From Craterostigma plantagineum (Eukaryota > Streptophyta > Magnoliopsida > Lamiales > Linderniaceae), in the NCBI GenBank assembly GCA_027422505.1, contig JAPQWV010000005.1:6949501-7013500 (forward strand): a stretch of DNA of 64,000 nucleotides, given 5' to 3'. Below, piece after piece: positions 12,417 through 23,277 of this stretch (position 1 is its first letter; every line of letters starts with the position of its first letter). Position numbers and translations under genes: made by a program. The notes beneath the pieces were generated by a model. That model was given only the letters and a program-made list of their open reading frames with translations, had not been told where the DNA came from and did no database searches.

Positions 12417-12728
12417 TTACTTATGTTCAGTCAATCCACATGAGGAACGACACCACATAAATTTGTCCACAGGAATTGCTTTGGTCATGTAGTCTGCCAG
12501 ATTATCCGCAGTGTGAACTTTTTGCATGTACACAGTCCCCGCTTCCACTTGTTCACGAACAAAGTATTGAACCCGGATGTGTTTGGTTCTTGAATGATAT
12601 GCTGGATTCCTTGCAAGATGCAACGCACTCTGGCTATCACAATAGAGAACAATATTCTCCTGTTTGTGGCCGAGTTCTTCCAGCAACCAACCATATTGCC
12701 TCTTTACTGGCTTACCTAGCTGCGACAT
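12417..12728 (-). pseudogene. Copia RNase H C-terminal remnant
   Basis: The minus-strand frame carries Copia RNase H wording: LYCDSQSALHLARNP, HSRTKHI and HTADNLADYMTKA. This is only the last ~100 residues of the polyprotein. The reverse transcriptase that should precede it is missing, and the junction lies around 12735-12850. Confidence 0.85.
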
Positions 12729-12886
12729 ATTCTGCTTCCGTTGTTGACGTTACAACAATGGACTGCAGTTTTGAAACCCAGCTTACAGCACCGCCAGCCA
12801 GAGATCCGGTACTTCAGATTCGATTGGGTTGAGCTCTTCGTGCGCCGGTTCAGCTTCAGAAGAATTATATTGCTCCAATTTTCTTT

Positions 12887-13521
12887 TCACGGTGTAGTCT
12901 TTGTCATGCCTTTTGTACTGCTATCATTTTCGACTTGCTCCTCATCGCTATCTTCCAGAAAGATAACATCTCTACTGATAATCACTTTGTGGTCAGTGAG
13001 ATCCCACAAGCGATACCCCTTTACTCCATCAGCATACTCCAAGAATAGGCATTTCCTGGACTTTGGATCCAACTTCGTTGTTTCTTGGTTGTGGTACATC
13101 GCGTACGTTGAACTTCCAAATATATGGAGGTTTGAATAATCTGCAAGTGCACCAGTCCACATTTCCATCGGTTTTCGCATCTCTATAGCAGTAGATGGAG
13201 CCCGATTCACCACATAACAGGCAGTACAGACCGCTTCCGCCCAGAACTTCTTTTCCAGGCCCGCAGTTCTCAACATTGCCCTCGTTCTTTCCAACAGGGT
13301 TCTATTCAACCGCTCTGCCACTCCATTCTGTTGTGGAGTGTCGTGGTGAACTGCCTTCTGATGCCCGCGTCTTTGCAGAATTCAGTGAATTCTTTGCCAG
13401 TATATTCTCCTCCATTATCTGACCGGAGACACTTGATTTTTCTGTCGGTTTCAAGTTCAACTCGCGCCTTGTATGTTTTGAAGATAGGAAACACTTCGTC
13501 CTTCTTCTTGATTGGGTACAC
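12887..13521 (-). pseudogene. Copia integrase fragments
   Basis: Two overlapping minus-strand frames hold the integrase core: [13 protein letters not shown] (second catalytic Asp) in 13306-13521, and [20 protein letters not shown] followed by FWAEAVCTACYVVNRAPS in 12887-13321. The frame change between them, near 13315, and further stops upstream show decay. Confidence 0.85.
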
Positions 13522-13596
13522 CCAGCATCTCCTGGAGTAGTCGTCTATAAATTATACGAAGTAGCTAGCTCCTCCCAGGGACGCAACCGGTGCTTG

Positions 13597-15186
13597 TCAT
13601 ACATCAGAGTGGATCAATTCTAGAATTTCTTTGCTTCTAGAATTTGAAGTGGAGAACTTCAGGCGATGCTGCTTGCTCACAATACAATGCTCGCAGAATG
13701 GTAGCGTCACCGTCGTGAGACCAGGAAGTAGATTCGTTTGCGCAAGAATTTTCATGCCTTGTTCAGACATATGACCAAGTTTCTTGTGCCAAGTCATCGT
13801 AGACTTTTCATTTGAACTTGTCGTGGCAACAGATGCCTGCCCTTCTTGCAGAGTCTCTCCCTTCAGCATGTATAGATTTGCAGCTATCTTTTCTCCCTTC
13901 ATCACCATCAGTGCTCCTTTAGAAACCTTCATGATCTTGTTCTCCAATTCAATTTTAAAATCAAGATCATCAAGTTGCCCCACAGACAACAGATTTTTCT
14001 TCAAGCCCTCCACATGTCGCACATCATGGATGGTACGCACAGTGCCGTCGTACATCTTTATTTGAATCGTACCCACCCCGACAATCTTCAGCGCTTGGTC
14101 ATTACAGCTGTAGACATACCCTCCAAAGGTTGGCTCGTATTGATGAAACCATTCCCTTCGAGAGGTCATGTGGAAAGTAGCTGCTGAGTCCATGAGCCAC
14201 ACGTCGTTGAATCTTCCATTTTCAGCGATAATGGTTGCGGCTTCACACACCAAGGCAATTCCATCGTCTGTAGTGTTGGCGACATTTCCTTGGGCATTGG
14301 GATTTTCATTTAGAGCCCAACAATCTTTCTTCAGATGACCTTTCTTGCCACAGTGGTAACACTTTATAGCCTTCTTATTTTTCGTAACAAGGTTTTGCCG
14401 TTTTTGACTCCCAGTTGGACCAGACTCTCCGGGTCTTGTCCGTTTTCGGCTCACGTTTGGACCACGTGCTCCTGATCTTGCCCTCGTCACTGCCAATGCT
14501 TCCGCCTGTTGGGACGTTATCAACTTGTCTTCTTTGTTATTGCGCCGACTTTCTTCTTCGAGAACCGTAGCTGCAATATTGTCGAACATAAGTTTTCCCG
14601 CAGCTTGGTTGTTGCTCAGATTGATGACAAGTTGATCGTAGGAGTCTGGCAGGCTTTGCAGTAGAAGCTCGGCACGTTCACTTGGCTCTATTTTGTAGTC
14701 CATGTCTTTAAGTTGAGAGAACAGAGTGTTCAACTTATTGATGTGCTCGGTCACTGAAGAAGATTCTTCCATTCGTAGATGGTATAACTTTCTTTTCAGG
14801 AAAATTCGGCTGTGGAGTGACTTGACTTGATACAACTTCTCAAGATGGTCCCAGATTACTTTCGCACTAGTTTTCTCTTCAACGCTTGATAATATGTCAT
14901 CTGCTAATGTCAGATGAATATTGGTGATGGCCCTCCCGTCTATCTTCCTCCATTTGGCATCACTTGTAATATTTGTTGGTCTGTCAGTGATCGCCTCCAG
15001 ACAATTTTCTTTGAGTAAAATTGCCTTAATCCTCATTTTCCACTGTGAGTAGTTTCTCCCGTTGAATTTCTCAATTTCATTTTTAGCTGCCTTTTTTCCC
15101 ACGTCGCTATCGTCGGAGAAATTCAACAGTCCAGCCAAATAGTACTGATCAGATAATTTGCAGAAAGGGTAGCGACCAGCTTTCAA
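13597..15186 (-). pseudogene. Copia gag-protease-preintegrase region
   Basis: A long open minus-strand frame. It contains the gag domain (EIEKFNGRNYSQWKMRIKA), the CCHC zinc knuckle CYHCGKKGHLKKDC, a protease-like site WLMDSAATFHMTSR (the usual D-S-G catalytic triad reads D-S-A), and the pre-integrase motif WHKKLGHMSEQGM with the HHCC zinc residues. The frame has no ATG in the right place at its 5' end. It closes just before the integrase core, so it cannot give a full polyprotein. Confidence 0.88.
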
Positions 15187-15422
15187 GACAAAATTACCCT
15201 TCTAAGTAAATTCCCAGATGAGATCTGGTGGGGTCACTATGAGTCCCGCTTGGTACCAGCCACCTAGACAGAACTTACTTACACAGTCTATTACCACGAC
15301 TTGCCAAAAACTCTTCCGTAACGATAAACCTTTTCGATATCCTTTCTGATGTGGAAGATCAGACAAAGCTGCAACCACAGAGCATAATTGGAATATCAAT
15401 CAGGGCTGGCTCTGATACCACT

Positions 15423-15869
15423 TGTTGCGAAATGGACAGCTAAACGAAATTGGAAATGACTATGAGGATAAATGAAACACGGGAATTTACGTGGAAAATC
15501 CCTTTTTAACTTAGGATAAAAAACCACGGGCGAGGTAGAAATTTATTACTGGGGTAAAAACAGGAGTTACAACCTCTCAATCTATAAAGGAGAAAACGCT
15601 CACTATCTCTCTTTATAGTCGGAGCAAATACCGAACAAACCCTCTATTTTCTCTATTTCTCTCTCTCTCTCTCTATTAGGCTTTTATTTTGGTGTTGGTG
15701 TGAGATTACAATGAACATAACAAGCCTATTTATAGGCATAAGCTTGAGCTTAATGACAAAAACGACTATGTTATTGCTTAGCTCATTAATTATTATAATA
15801 TTAATATAATTAAATATATTATTATTATTACTAATGGGTAGGTGGATTAACCAACCCACTTTCCCATCA
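15423..15869 (-). repeat. 5' LTR of the Copia element
   Basis: 447 bp, TG...CA ends in the same orientation as the left LTR. Followed by target duplication gattt. The primer-binding site abuts its left edge (minus-strand direction). Confidence 0.93.
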
Positions 15870-16037
15870 GATTTTAGTGGCTTATGAGTCCCATTTGTGT
15901 TATGTGATACCCCATCTTGATTGATACTGATTTTCGGTACCGATACGAACCATGAAAGTGTGATTTTTTTGGGACAAAAACACTCAGAATTACTAGATAC
16001 AGTCTCTATGAATATAGGAATAAAAGGTTGATTTTAT

Positions 16038-16360
16038 GGGAAATTTACACTTAAGTACCTAACAGTATAAAAAAAACATCAAATTAGTCCCCTGTCAGCA
16101 TTGTTTTTGTATCTATGTATCTAATGACTTTTTATACATAGGTAATCATTTGGAAAATTATGTACCACATAAACACACGTGATATGATAAGTAATTATAC
16201 ATATATAAAGATACGTAAACGATTGTAAAGTGGTATAGCAATCCAACGGGTAACTATGAGCAAAAAATTTATTCTACTAGTTACTTATATAAAACTTTTC
16301 TGACATGAGACTGGACAAGTATTTTGTTATTCTTTTGAGTATTTAAGTGTAGAATACGCC
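16038..16360. mobile_element. Small MITE related to the 51-kb Mutator-like element
   Basis: The left end contains ttacacttaagtacc and, a little inside, agtcccctgtcag. The right end in reverse complement contains ctacacttaaatac and gtctcatgtcag. These match the terminal wording of the element at 51376-55291 (ctacacttaaatacc and gtctcttgtcag). 323 bp, no ORF. The target duplication is not clear. Confidence 0.5.
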
Positions 16361-16555
16361 TTGTAATTTCGAAGTTTTGTTTATTGCTTGAATGTAAAGT
16401 TGTATCTACATACGAATATCAGAGGAAAATATTTGAAATTGATATCTTGGTACATTTGATTAACTTTACGAGTCAATTTTTACATTGAATTTTGAGTTTA
16501 TTGTGGCACTTCGCTGACACGTGTCTTCGTACATCACATGGTCATGTTCTTCTCT

Positions 16556-16583
16556 AACACAGCACAGCACAGCACAGCACAGC
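16556..16583. repeat. (ACAGC)n microsatellite
   Basis: About five and a half perfect copies of the pentamer, about 190 bp upstream of the EEP start codon. Confidence 0.9.
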
Positions 16584-16770
16584 AGCCCTAATAATAAAAG
16601 TCCAACCTTTGACGACTTCAGTTCAATTCGCGTAAACCTTTTTCCCCATTCCACACCCCTCGATGACGGATAGAAGCAACATCAGCAAACAAGTTGGTTC
16701 TGATTTCTTTCGTCAAACGTTGTATTCAGAATGAATTGAAAGAAAAATCGGGGCAAAAAAGAAAAAAAAA

Positions 16771-19700
16771 ATGAGTGTGTCTTTGACTGTGATGAGCTTC
16801 AATCTTCTTGAAGATCAATCTGAAGACAGCCCAAATTCATGGGACAAGAGGAAAGAATTGTGTGCTGCAGTCATTACCAGTTACTCTCCCATGATCTTAT
16901 GCACACAGCAAGGTATGAATCAGTTCCGTTCTTTACTCTTTTCGGCGCAAACTAGGTTTCTTTCTTGTTTGGCGAAGCTTTCTTGAAAATCGGCGATGTG
17001 GGCTTTGCTTGGATCTTACATTCCACAGATGGGTTCTTTTTCTGGCCGTTGAAGACATTGATTTGATGGCTGATTTTGGTGGTTTTCTCTGATTGAAAAC
17101 AATTTAATTTCTTACATTTTAGTTTCGTGAATTGTTGTTAGGTGTGAAGTCACAGTTGGATTACTTACAGCAATGCTTGCCAGGTATCCTTAATATTCGT
17201 TCTTGAGTATTACTTGTAATTTGTAAAAGCTTAAGCCTTTCGTGAATCGTTGAAACTTGCCACCGTCATTCGCGGTTGTGAGTGAATTCGGTTTTGGGGA
17301 AGAATCTTTCTGGCAATTTATTAGTTCCTCATTTTTTTTCTTGCATATATTATGCTAAAACCGTAATGAGCAAATTGTCAAGCTCTTTCTTTGGCTGATC
17401 CATAAAGAATTACACTCAATACCTCTACTGATGAAGTGTTTGTTTGCTGATAAATAATCTTTTGTTCTCTAACGTTAACATTGCATTCCAAATGTTTATT
17501 GTAATGATACTCGCTCTTTAGCTCCACTGAAGAGGATTAGTCTATACTTGTCTGTCTTAGGCAATGCCAGGGTTTGTTGCGACATTGCCCTGTTCTAAGA
17601 AATCTGTGTAGTGTCTGATAAGTGCTATAGAAGAATTAATTTTCAGTGCATTGGATTGGATTTGATCTTACAAGAAAATTAGCTTTTCAATACACGGTCC
17701 GAACTATCTGTTGAAAAGCCTGAAACTAAGTATCATGAGACTATGCTAAGCTGCATAGATTTCTGTTTTGACCAAGACATCAGATATTTTACGTATGGTT
17801 TGAATTACATCCATAGTAGCGAAATCCATCTGATTATTTAGTAAATTTGTCTGCCGTCTAATGCCTATATGAGTTTTTTGACTAACATGGTTTACGATTC
17901 AATTTCCCTTACGTTTCTTGGCGTCTGTATAGGTTACGATCAATTTGGTATTTCCCGCAAAGGATCTCAAGACTCATCTGATCAACACTGCACCATATTC
18001 TACGACAAGGAAAAAGGTAATAAACAGTACTTCATATACATGCTGACTTTCTACATGTCTAAACTTATCGAGCCAATCATTTAAATTTTTTTTTTTCCAA
18101 AATTCTTTTATATTATAGGTCGAGCTGTTAGAAGGGGGAACCTTTTGGTTATCTGAGTCGCCTTCAGTCCCTGGAAGCTTTTCATGGGGATCTACGGATC
18201 CATGCATAGCAACGTGGGCTATATCCTTCTTACGCTTTCGATTATTACCACATATAACAAACTGCTTATGTTTTAAATTAAATTTCAGACAACTCTGGTT
18301 CCCTTGACTAATTTTGTACACACGTTCCAGCTAAAGGGCGTTGAGCCGCCGGGATTTTCATTTCAGATTGTGAATACGTATATGGACGAATTTAGCCCTC
18401 GCGCTCGTAGGCGTGGGGCCCTGCTGACGTGGCAGCATATTGCATCTCTGCCCCCTAACTTGCCCGTTATTTACGGTGGAGGATTCAACACTCAGAAGGA
18501 ATCTACTACTGGGAGGTTTTTACTTGGAAGATCGAGGTGAGCATATGCATAACTGATTCGTACTTATGTATATATCATCCCGGAGAATTTACTTAACTCT
18601 CTAGGGACTTAAGTGCAAAACTTGAGTTGCCCGACATACAGTATGATTTCTCTGAAGAATTGTTGTACCGATATGAGACTTGAAATATAAGGGAAACGGT
18701 CAAAATTGTATATTTTCATTCTTAAACTTGTGTTGACTTGGTTATAAATATCATCATCTACTTGTGGGAGAATGACATTATTGGTCCTCAATATTTGGGG
18801 TATGGGCGTTTTCGGTCCTCATGATTTGGAACTGTCACTTTTACTCCCCAATATTATCAATTTTGGACCGTTTTGGTCCCACAATTAGTTTAATTGTTAG
18901 TTTGGAGGAATTTAACACGTGAGACAGGATTCGTGGATTTTTATCTATAAACTTGTGTAGGTTTCGTTATAAATAGGATGTTAGTGGCGAAAAATTCTAG
19001 CTTATGACTTGATTATTACCACACTATTTCAAACATGCGAAACTGTCAAAATCAATTTCCAAGTCAATTTTATTACATATTTTTTGGTAGGGAACACGGC
19101 GTCGTAGGCGATCTGAGAGATGCTTGGCCAAGCGCACGTGTTAGAAAAAACGTCTCCTTAGTCCGCACTTACCATGGATTCAAAGGTACGAATTTTAGGG
19201 TGTGTTTGGTTTGTTGTAATTAGCAGGGAGAAGAAAATGAAAAGGAAAAGGAAAATACGTTTTCATGTTTGGTTGATCGGGGAAATAGATGAGGAAAAGA
19301 AAAGAAAAGAATATCTAGTTTAGTTTTGGCTTATGGAAAACGAAAGAAAAACTCATGAAATTCATTTTCTCTGTCATTTTCTTTTCCACTCTACTTTCTT
19401 CAAACCAAACACAGTGTTTATGAATTGAATGCAAATCTCAACCTCGTTAACAGTAGGGTTGTTTTTTCCCCTGGTAATTTCGCTTCGAAAAAAAGGACTG
19501 AGAATCTAATCTTCGCCATATCTAATCGTTTTCTTCTTGTTAAGGCGACAAACAAGGGACGATGGAATTCTTGAAATTGATTTTTCGAGCGGTTTGCCTT
19601 TGCTGGGATCGACAAACTCAAGACCTTCACATAGATTGGATTCTCTTCAGAGGAAGATCTTTAGTTCCCGTCTCTTGCGAATTAGTTAGCGATAACGTCG

Positions 19701-19792
19701 ACGGTTGTTACCCTTCTTCGCACTATCCCGTCTTTGCCGAGTTTATGCTTCCCCGAAATCTTCGGTTGACCGAGTCTCCCAGTCAAAATTGA
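16771..19792 (+). CDS. DNase I-like (EEP superfamily) protein with a U12 intron
   Basis: Endonuclease/exonuclease/phosphatase-fold protein of a conserved plant family. Exons: 16771-16912, 17142-17183, 17933-18016, 18119-18220, 18322-18536, 19091-19185, 19545-19792, for about 308 aa. Readable motifs: VMSFNLL at the N-terminus, ILCTQQG, YDQFGISRKG, LLEGGTFWLSESPS, QIVNTYMDEFSPRARRRGA, GGGFNTQKESTTGRFLLG, RTYHGFKG, HIDWILFRG and SSHYPVFAEF. Intron 4 (18221-18321) is AT-AC. Exons sum to 928 nt, one more than a multiple of three. The family frame is kept only if one A is dropped from the A5 run at the end of exon 3 (18011-18015). As written, translation would stop shortly into exon 4. Catalytic positions look substituted (QE to QQ, GDFN to GGFN, SDH to SSH), so a non-catalytic role is likely. 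Confidence 0.85.
18221..18321 (+). other. U12-type (minor spliceosome) AT-AC intron
   Basis: The 5' end reads ATATCCTTCT, matching the U12 donor consensus ATATCCTT. A branch-site-like TCCCTTGAC has its A at 18307, and the intron ends AC 14 nt further on. Using it joins CIATWA to TFQLKGVEPPG in frame. No GT-AG pair gives this join. Confidence 0.82.
18774..18990. repeat. Single terminal repeat of the 838-1345 element family (EEP intron 5)
   Basis: Phrases such as ttggtcctcaatatttgggg, tcaattttggaccgttttgg and aatttaacacgtgagac parallel the end of the element at 838-1345. Only one side is visible, so it is a truncated copy within intron 5. Confidence 0.5.
19198..19413. mobile_element. Worn MITE in EEP intron 6
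   Basis: Left end gggtgtgtttggtttg and right end reverse complement tgtgtttggtttg make a terminal inverted repeat of Tourist-like wording. The interior is rich in GAAAA/TTTTC tracts. No clear target duplication. Confidence 0.45.
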
Positions 19793-20711
19793 AAAAATCG
19801 ATCGAAGATTTTGTTCGAATAATCTTCTTCTCCTTCGCCGTTTGGTGTTGGCTATCTTATTACGCTTCTATTTGGATGTTTTTTTGCTGCGATTTGACGT
19901 AAAATATACGTTTTTTTTTTCTCAACGAGCGTCTACAAATTCGAAAGTAACCTCACGACGAGAATTGCGACGCAAATGCTTTTTTGTTTCTTTGAAGTTA
20001 TTTAGTATTGAAATCTTACCATCGATGTAGGCATAATGCGAGTGCGTGTAAATAATCACCAAACATTTGCTTTTCCGACCGAGCTTTCGTCGGAAAAAGT
20101 TAATATTCCGACGAAAAAATTGGTTTTGGTCTTTCTGTCTTTATTAAATAGGATGGTCGTCTATTTAAATTTGTTGACGACCAACCGCTTGATATTTATA
20201 TCGTCAAATATTTTTCGCGTTACGTTAGCACATAATCCACCTTTTTGCGCAAAGCGTCTATAAGATTGTACTGCAAAAGTAAAAACACGCGCAATTATGA
20301 ACGTCGACTTTTCCTCATAGGTGCTCGGACAAAAAATAGGCATTTTTTTTTTTGAAAATTATAGGGATAGAACTCATGCATATTGTAACAAAGAACATGA
20401 ATGTTTCCGCTAAAAACTTGGAAAACTACCAAATGACTTTTTATCAGTACTGAACTTTTGAGTTGCTTTTTCTGATATCACTGAATCCATGCAAGTGCGA
20501 AAGTGCAGTTAAAAAATTTATTACCGTTTTCGGTTTTACGATTATCGCTAGGTCGCCATGATTACGTTTGCACCAAACTGGTTTCATGTACAATCATGCA
20601 ATTAAAGCGGTTTAAAAACCCTAGTGAACTAAAGAGTGCACATTATTACATATAATGAAAAAAAAAATCCAGTAAATCTGCATTCCCATTATAACCAGCA
20701 CATTAATAGAC
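19793..20711. other. Spacer between the EEP gene and the A/B array
   Basis: From about 19945 the sequence (tcacgacgagaattgcgacg onward) is homologous to spacers at about 26425 and 32910, so the tandem repeat unit begins here. These spacers contain GTCGGAAAAA / CCGACGAAAA inverted phrases. No coding potential seen. Confidence 0.5.
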
Positions 20712-21002
20712 TTAGATCTTCAACAACTCTTCTTTGCTCGGCTCTTTCTCTGTCTTAGACTTTTGTTCTTGTCTCCATCCATCAAGGCCGGGAAACATTG
20801 GATAGCAAGGAAAGTTATTCATCTACAGTTGAGATATAAAAGGATGTAATAGCGAGGAGATAAAACGTGATATATCTTAGACGCGTTAATTGATAGGAGA
20901 GTTACGTCGATGCGCCCTTCTTGAGTTATCAGAATTTGAATAAATGTCAACCGTTTCTGGCTTTCTTGGCTTGGTATCTGCATTTTCCTTCTTATTTTCC
21001 AT
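20712..21002 (-). pseudogene. Type B small protein, copy B1 (frameshifted)
   Basis: Two-exon minus-strand copy: exon 1 at 20906-21002 (MENKKENADTKPRKPE...) and exon 2 at 20712-20822 (MNNFPCYPMFPGLDGWRQEQ...KI). Exon 1 is 97 nt instead of the 93 nt of intact copies, so the two conserved exons are joined out of frame and an early stop follows. Exon 2 by itself is intact and begins with ATG, so a short product is not excluded. Function unknown. Confidence 0.6.
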
Positions 21003-21969
21003 AATCTTGCCCAAGTTATTTAGAGAGGAAGAATTGCAGTGAGGAAGTAATATGTACTCTGTGTGTGAATTGTCGTTAAAAGAGCCTTCATATATGGATG
21101 GATGTCTCAACAATGAATGAGTCTGATGATTGAAGTTGTTTTCCTTCGATGTACTCCCAAGTAAAGGAATGAATTAAAACAAATTTTATCCTTTCAAGGT
21201 CGAATGACATATTATTAATGATTTACATAATTATTCTATTTGAAAGCCAACCTTCCTTCAGATTTTTTTTAAATAAGTGGGGATTATTTATTAGTACCGC
21301 TTGATTTGCAAAAGAAAATATCATAATTCCCCAATATAGTTAAATATATTTGTAATAATTATGTAAAGTATCATTGAATAGTTTTAATGGAACATAATTT
21401 TTTTCGGAGGATTAATGGAACATAATTAAATAGAATATTAAAGTCTTTTATGACTAATTATTGCACTTTATTATTACTTGATACATATGGACCATGGATA
21501 ATCTTCCATTCCGCAGCGTGTTGATCTTATCCAATTTATATGTAAGATTATATAATTTAACAATAAGTATACCATAAGTAATACAAACTAAATGCAAGCA
21601 ACATACAAAATCATCTTATATTAATCTCTTGACTTGGAAATCCTCCCAATATACATGAAAGACTAGCCTGATAATTGCTTGGAAATTCCTCACAATTATC
21701 ATTATTTTCATTTTTCATTAGAATATGCTTTTGTTATAATTTTAACAGTCAGATTTTACACGCCGTCGTATATTCCATGGCGACGGGTTTAGATATTTTC
21801 TCTGAAAAAATCGCAAGTGCGAAAGTGCAGTTAAAAACATTATTACCATTATTTTTTTTTGTTAACGTTTATAGCTATAGGTCGCCATGTCTACGTTCGC
21901 ACCAAACTGGTTTTATGCAAAATCATGAAATTAAAGCGGTTTAGAAACCCTAGTGAGCTAAAGGGTGCA

Positions 21970-22026
<57 letters not shown>

Positions 22027-22067
22027 ATGTGATGAAGAAAAAAACTAGTAAAAATGTATTAATAGAC
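21003..22067. other. Spacer between B1 and B2
   Basis: Holds the B1 promoter side and unit-type spacer (aaagcggtttagaaaccctag near 21932), ending in a microsatellite. No gene seen. Confidence 0.4.
21969..22025. repeat. (ATT)19 microsatellite
   Basis: About 57 bp of uninterrupted ATT repeat just downstream of the B2 stop codon. It is absent or short at the same place in B1, B4 and B6, so it expanded in this copy. Confidence 0.95.
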
Positions 22068-22350
22068 TTAGATCTTCGGGGACTTCTCTTTGCTCGGCTC
22101 TTTCTCTGCCTTAGACTTTTGTTCTTGTCTCCATCCATCAAAGCCGGGAGACATTGGTTGGCACGGCAAGGAATCCATCTACAATTGAGATAAAAAGGAT
22201 GTAATAAGAAATAAAACGCAAAAGATATTTAGATAAGTTAATCGATAGGAAAGTTACGTTGATGCCGTCTTCCGCGTTTATTATAATTTGAACTGTCAAA
22301 ATTTCTGATTTTCTTAGCTTGGTTTCTGCATTTGCCTTCTTATTTTCCAT
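22068..22350 (-). CDS. Type B small protein, copy B2 (67 aa)
   Basis: Exon 1 22258-22350 (93 nt, 31 aa), donor GTAACT; exon 2 22068-22178 (111 nt), acceptor TTGTAG; 67 aa in frame. Exon 1 is charged (MENKKANAETKLRKSE) and ends in a short hydrophobic stretch ILTVQIII followed by NAEDGIN. Exon 2 carries the family signature PCxPMSPGxDGWRQEQKS and a Lys/Glu-rich tail ending SPKI. No signal peptide or membrane segment. A TATATAAA-type box lies upstream (minus strand, near 22415). I do not recognise the family. The PG-x-DGWRQE phrase resembles the beginning of a methyl-CpG-binding domain, but the rest of that domain is absent. Confidence 0.6.
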
Positions 22351-23277
22351 TATCTTTGCTGAAGTTGTTTAAGAGAGAAAGAATTGAGGTGAAACGTAAG
22401 ACGAGTGTGTACTTTATATAGATGTCTCGATGATGAATGAATGAGATTTCCCTTCAATTAATGTGGTATTAATCAGATGATATTACGTTTCAAAGTCAAA
22501 TGTAATATCTTTAAAGATTGCATGATTGCTTTTTTAAAAGTATCTCTCCATATTTTTTGTTTTACTTTGTTAAAGATTACGACGCGCTTTGCAACATTTG
22601 CAGGATAAAATTTTGGATATAATTTGGCCACACACAATATTATATCATTTGTAGGAATTACGTGTAATACATACTAAACGCCTTAAATAAGAATTTACAA
22701 TGAATTAAAATATAACAATTTATAAAATCTGTGATTTTGATGGTGGAACAATAATAAATTTCGAATGCATTACAATTGCAAAATCCTTGCAACAATTCAG
22801 CACCTACTCGGCGTGAGACACAACCATGTCCAGTTAGATATTAGCTTGTAAACCATGAATGCAATCATTAAAGTAATATTTATTACAGCATATCTAAGTT
22901 AAGTTCTCATTCGCCCCTAGTTCTATAATCATTGAGATTTGGATACAATTTTTTTTATGGACAATTACTTTAATTCAGATATGATACTTTTTCTCTAATT
23001 TACTTAATTGAGATATTATTTGCAATTTAGTCACTTTATTTGTAATTTACTTAATTGTATAATTTTCATATTATTTCTGATTTTTTCTTTATTGTACCTA
23101 CGCAGACGCACTATTTATCTTTTTTTATAGATTTAAACATTATATTTCATCTTAAAACTAAAAACAATAATTCTCAAAATTAAAAATACTATAAGTATAA
23201 TTATAACTTAAGCACACGCGTAGAGTATGAGAAGAAGTACTAGTATATATAAACATCGAGGGATCAGTTAACGCAGT
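22351..23277. other. Spacer between B2 and A1
   Basis: B2 promoter on the left, then AT-rich sequence. No coding exon recognised. Related sequence recurs at about 27480-27840 and 34000-34300. Confidence 0.4.

Larger units (their letters stand above)
11908..15869 (-). mobile_element. Copia LTR retrotransposon with RT deleted
   Basis: Complete boundaries: LTRs at 11908-12345 and 15423-15869, and a 5-bp target duplication gattt at 11903-11907 and 15870-15874. The element reads on the minus strand. Next to the right-hand (5') LTR, the minus strand reads TGGTATCAGAGC, the initiator-Met tRNA primer site of most plant Copia elements. Next to the left LTR is a purine tract (AAGTGGGAGAT). Order on the minus strand is gag with zinc knuckle, protease, integrase, then only the tail of RNase H. 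The reverse transcriptase core is absent, so the element is non-autonomous. The two LTRs are nearly identical, pointing to a recent insertion. Confidence 0.93.
15875..16770. other. Upstream region of the EEP gene
   Basis: Non-coding, AT-rich. Contains a small inverted-repeat element (16038-16360) and an (ACAGC)n microsatellite, and presumably the EEP promoter and 5' UTR near 16600-16770. No obvious TATA box. Confidence 0.4.
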
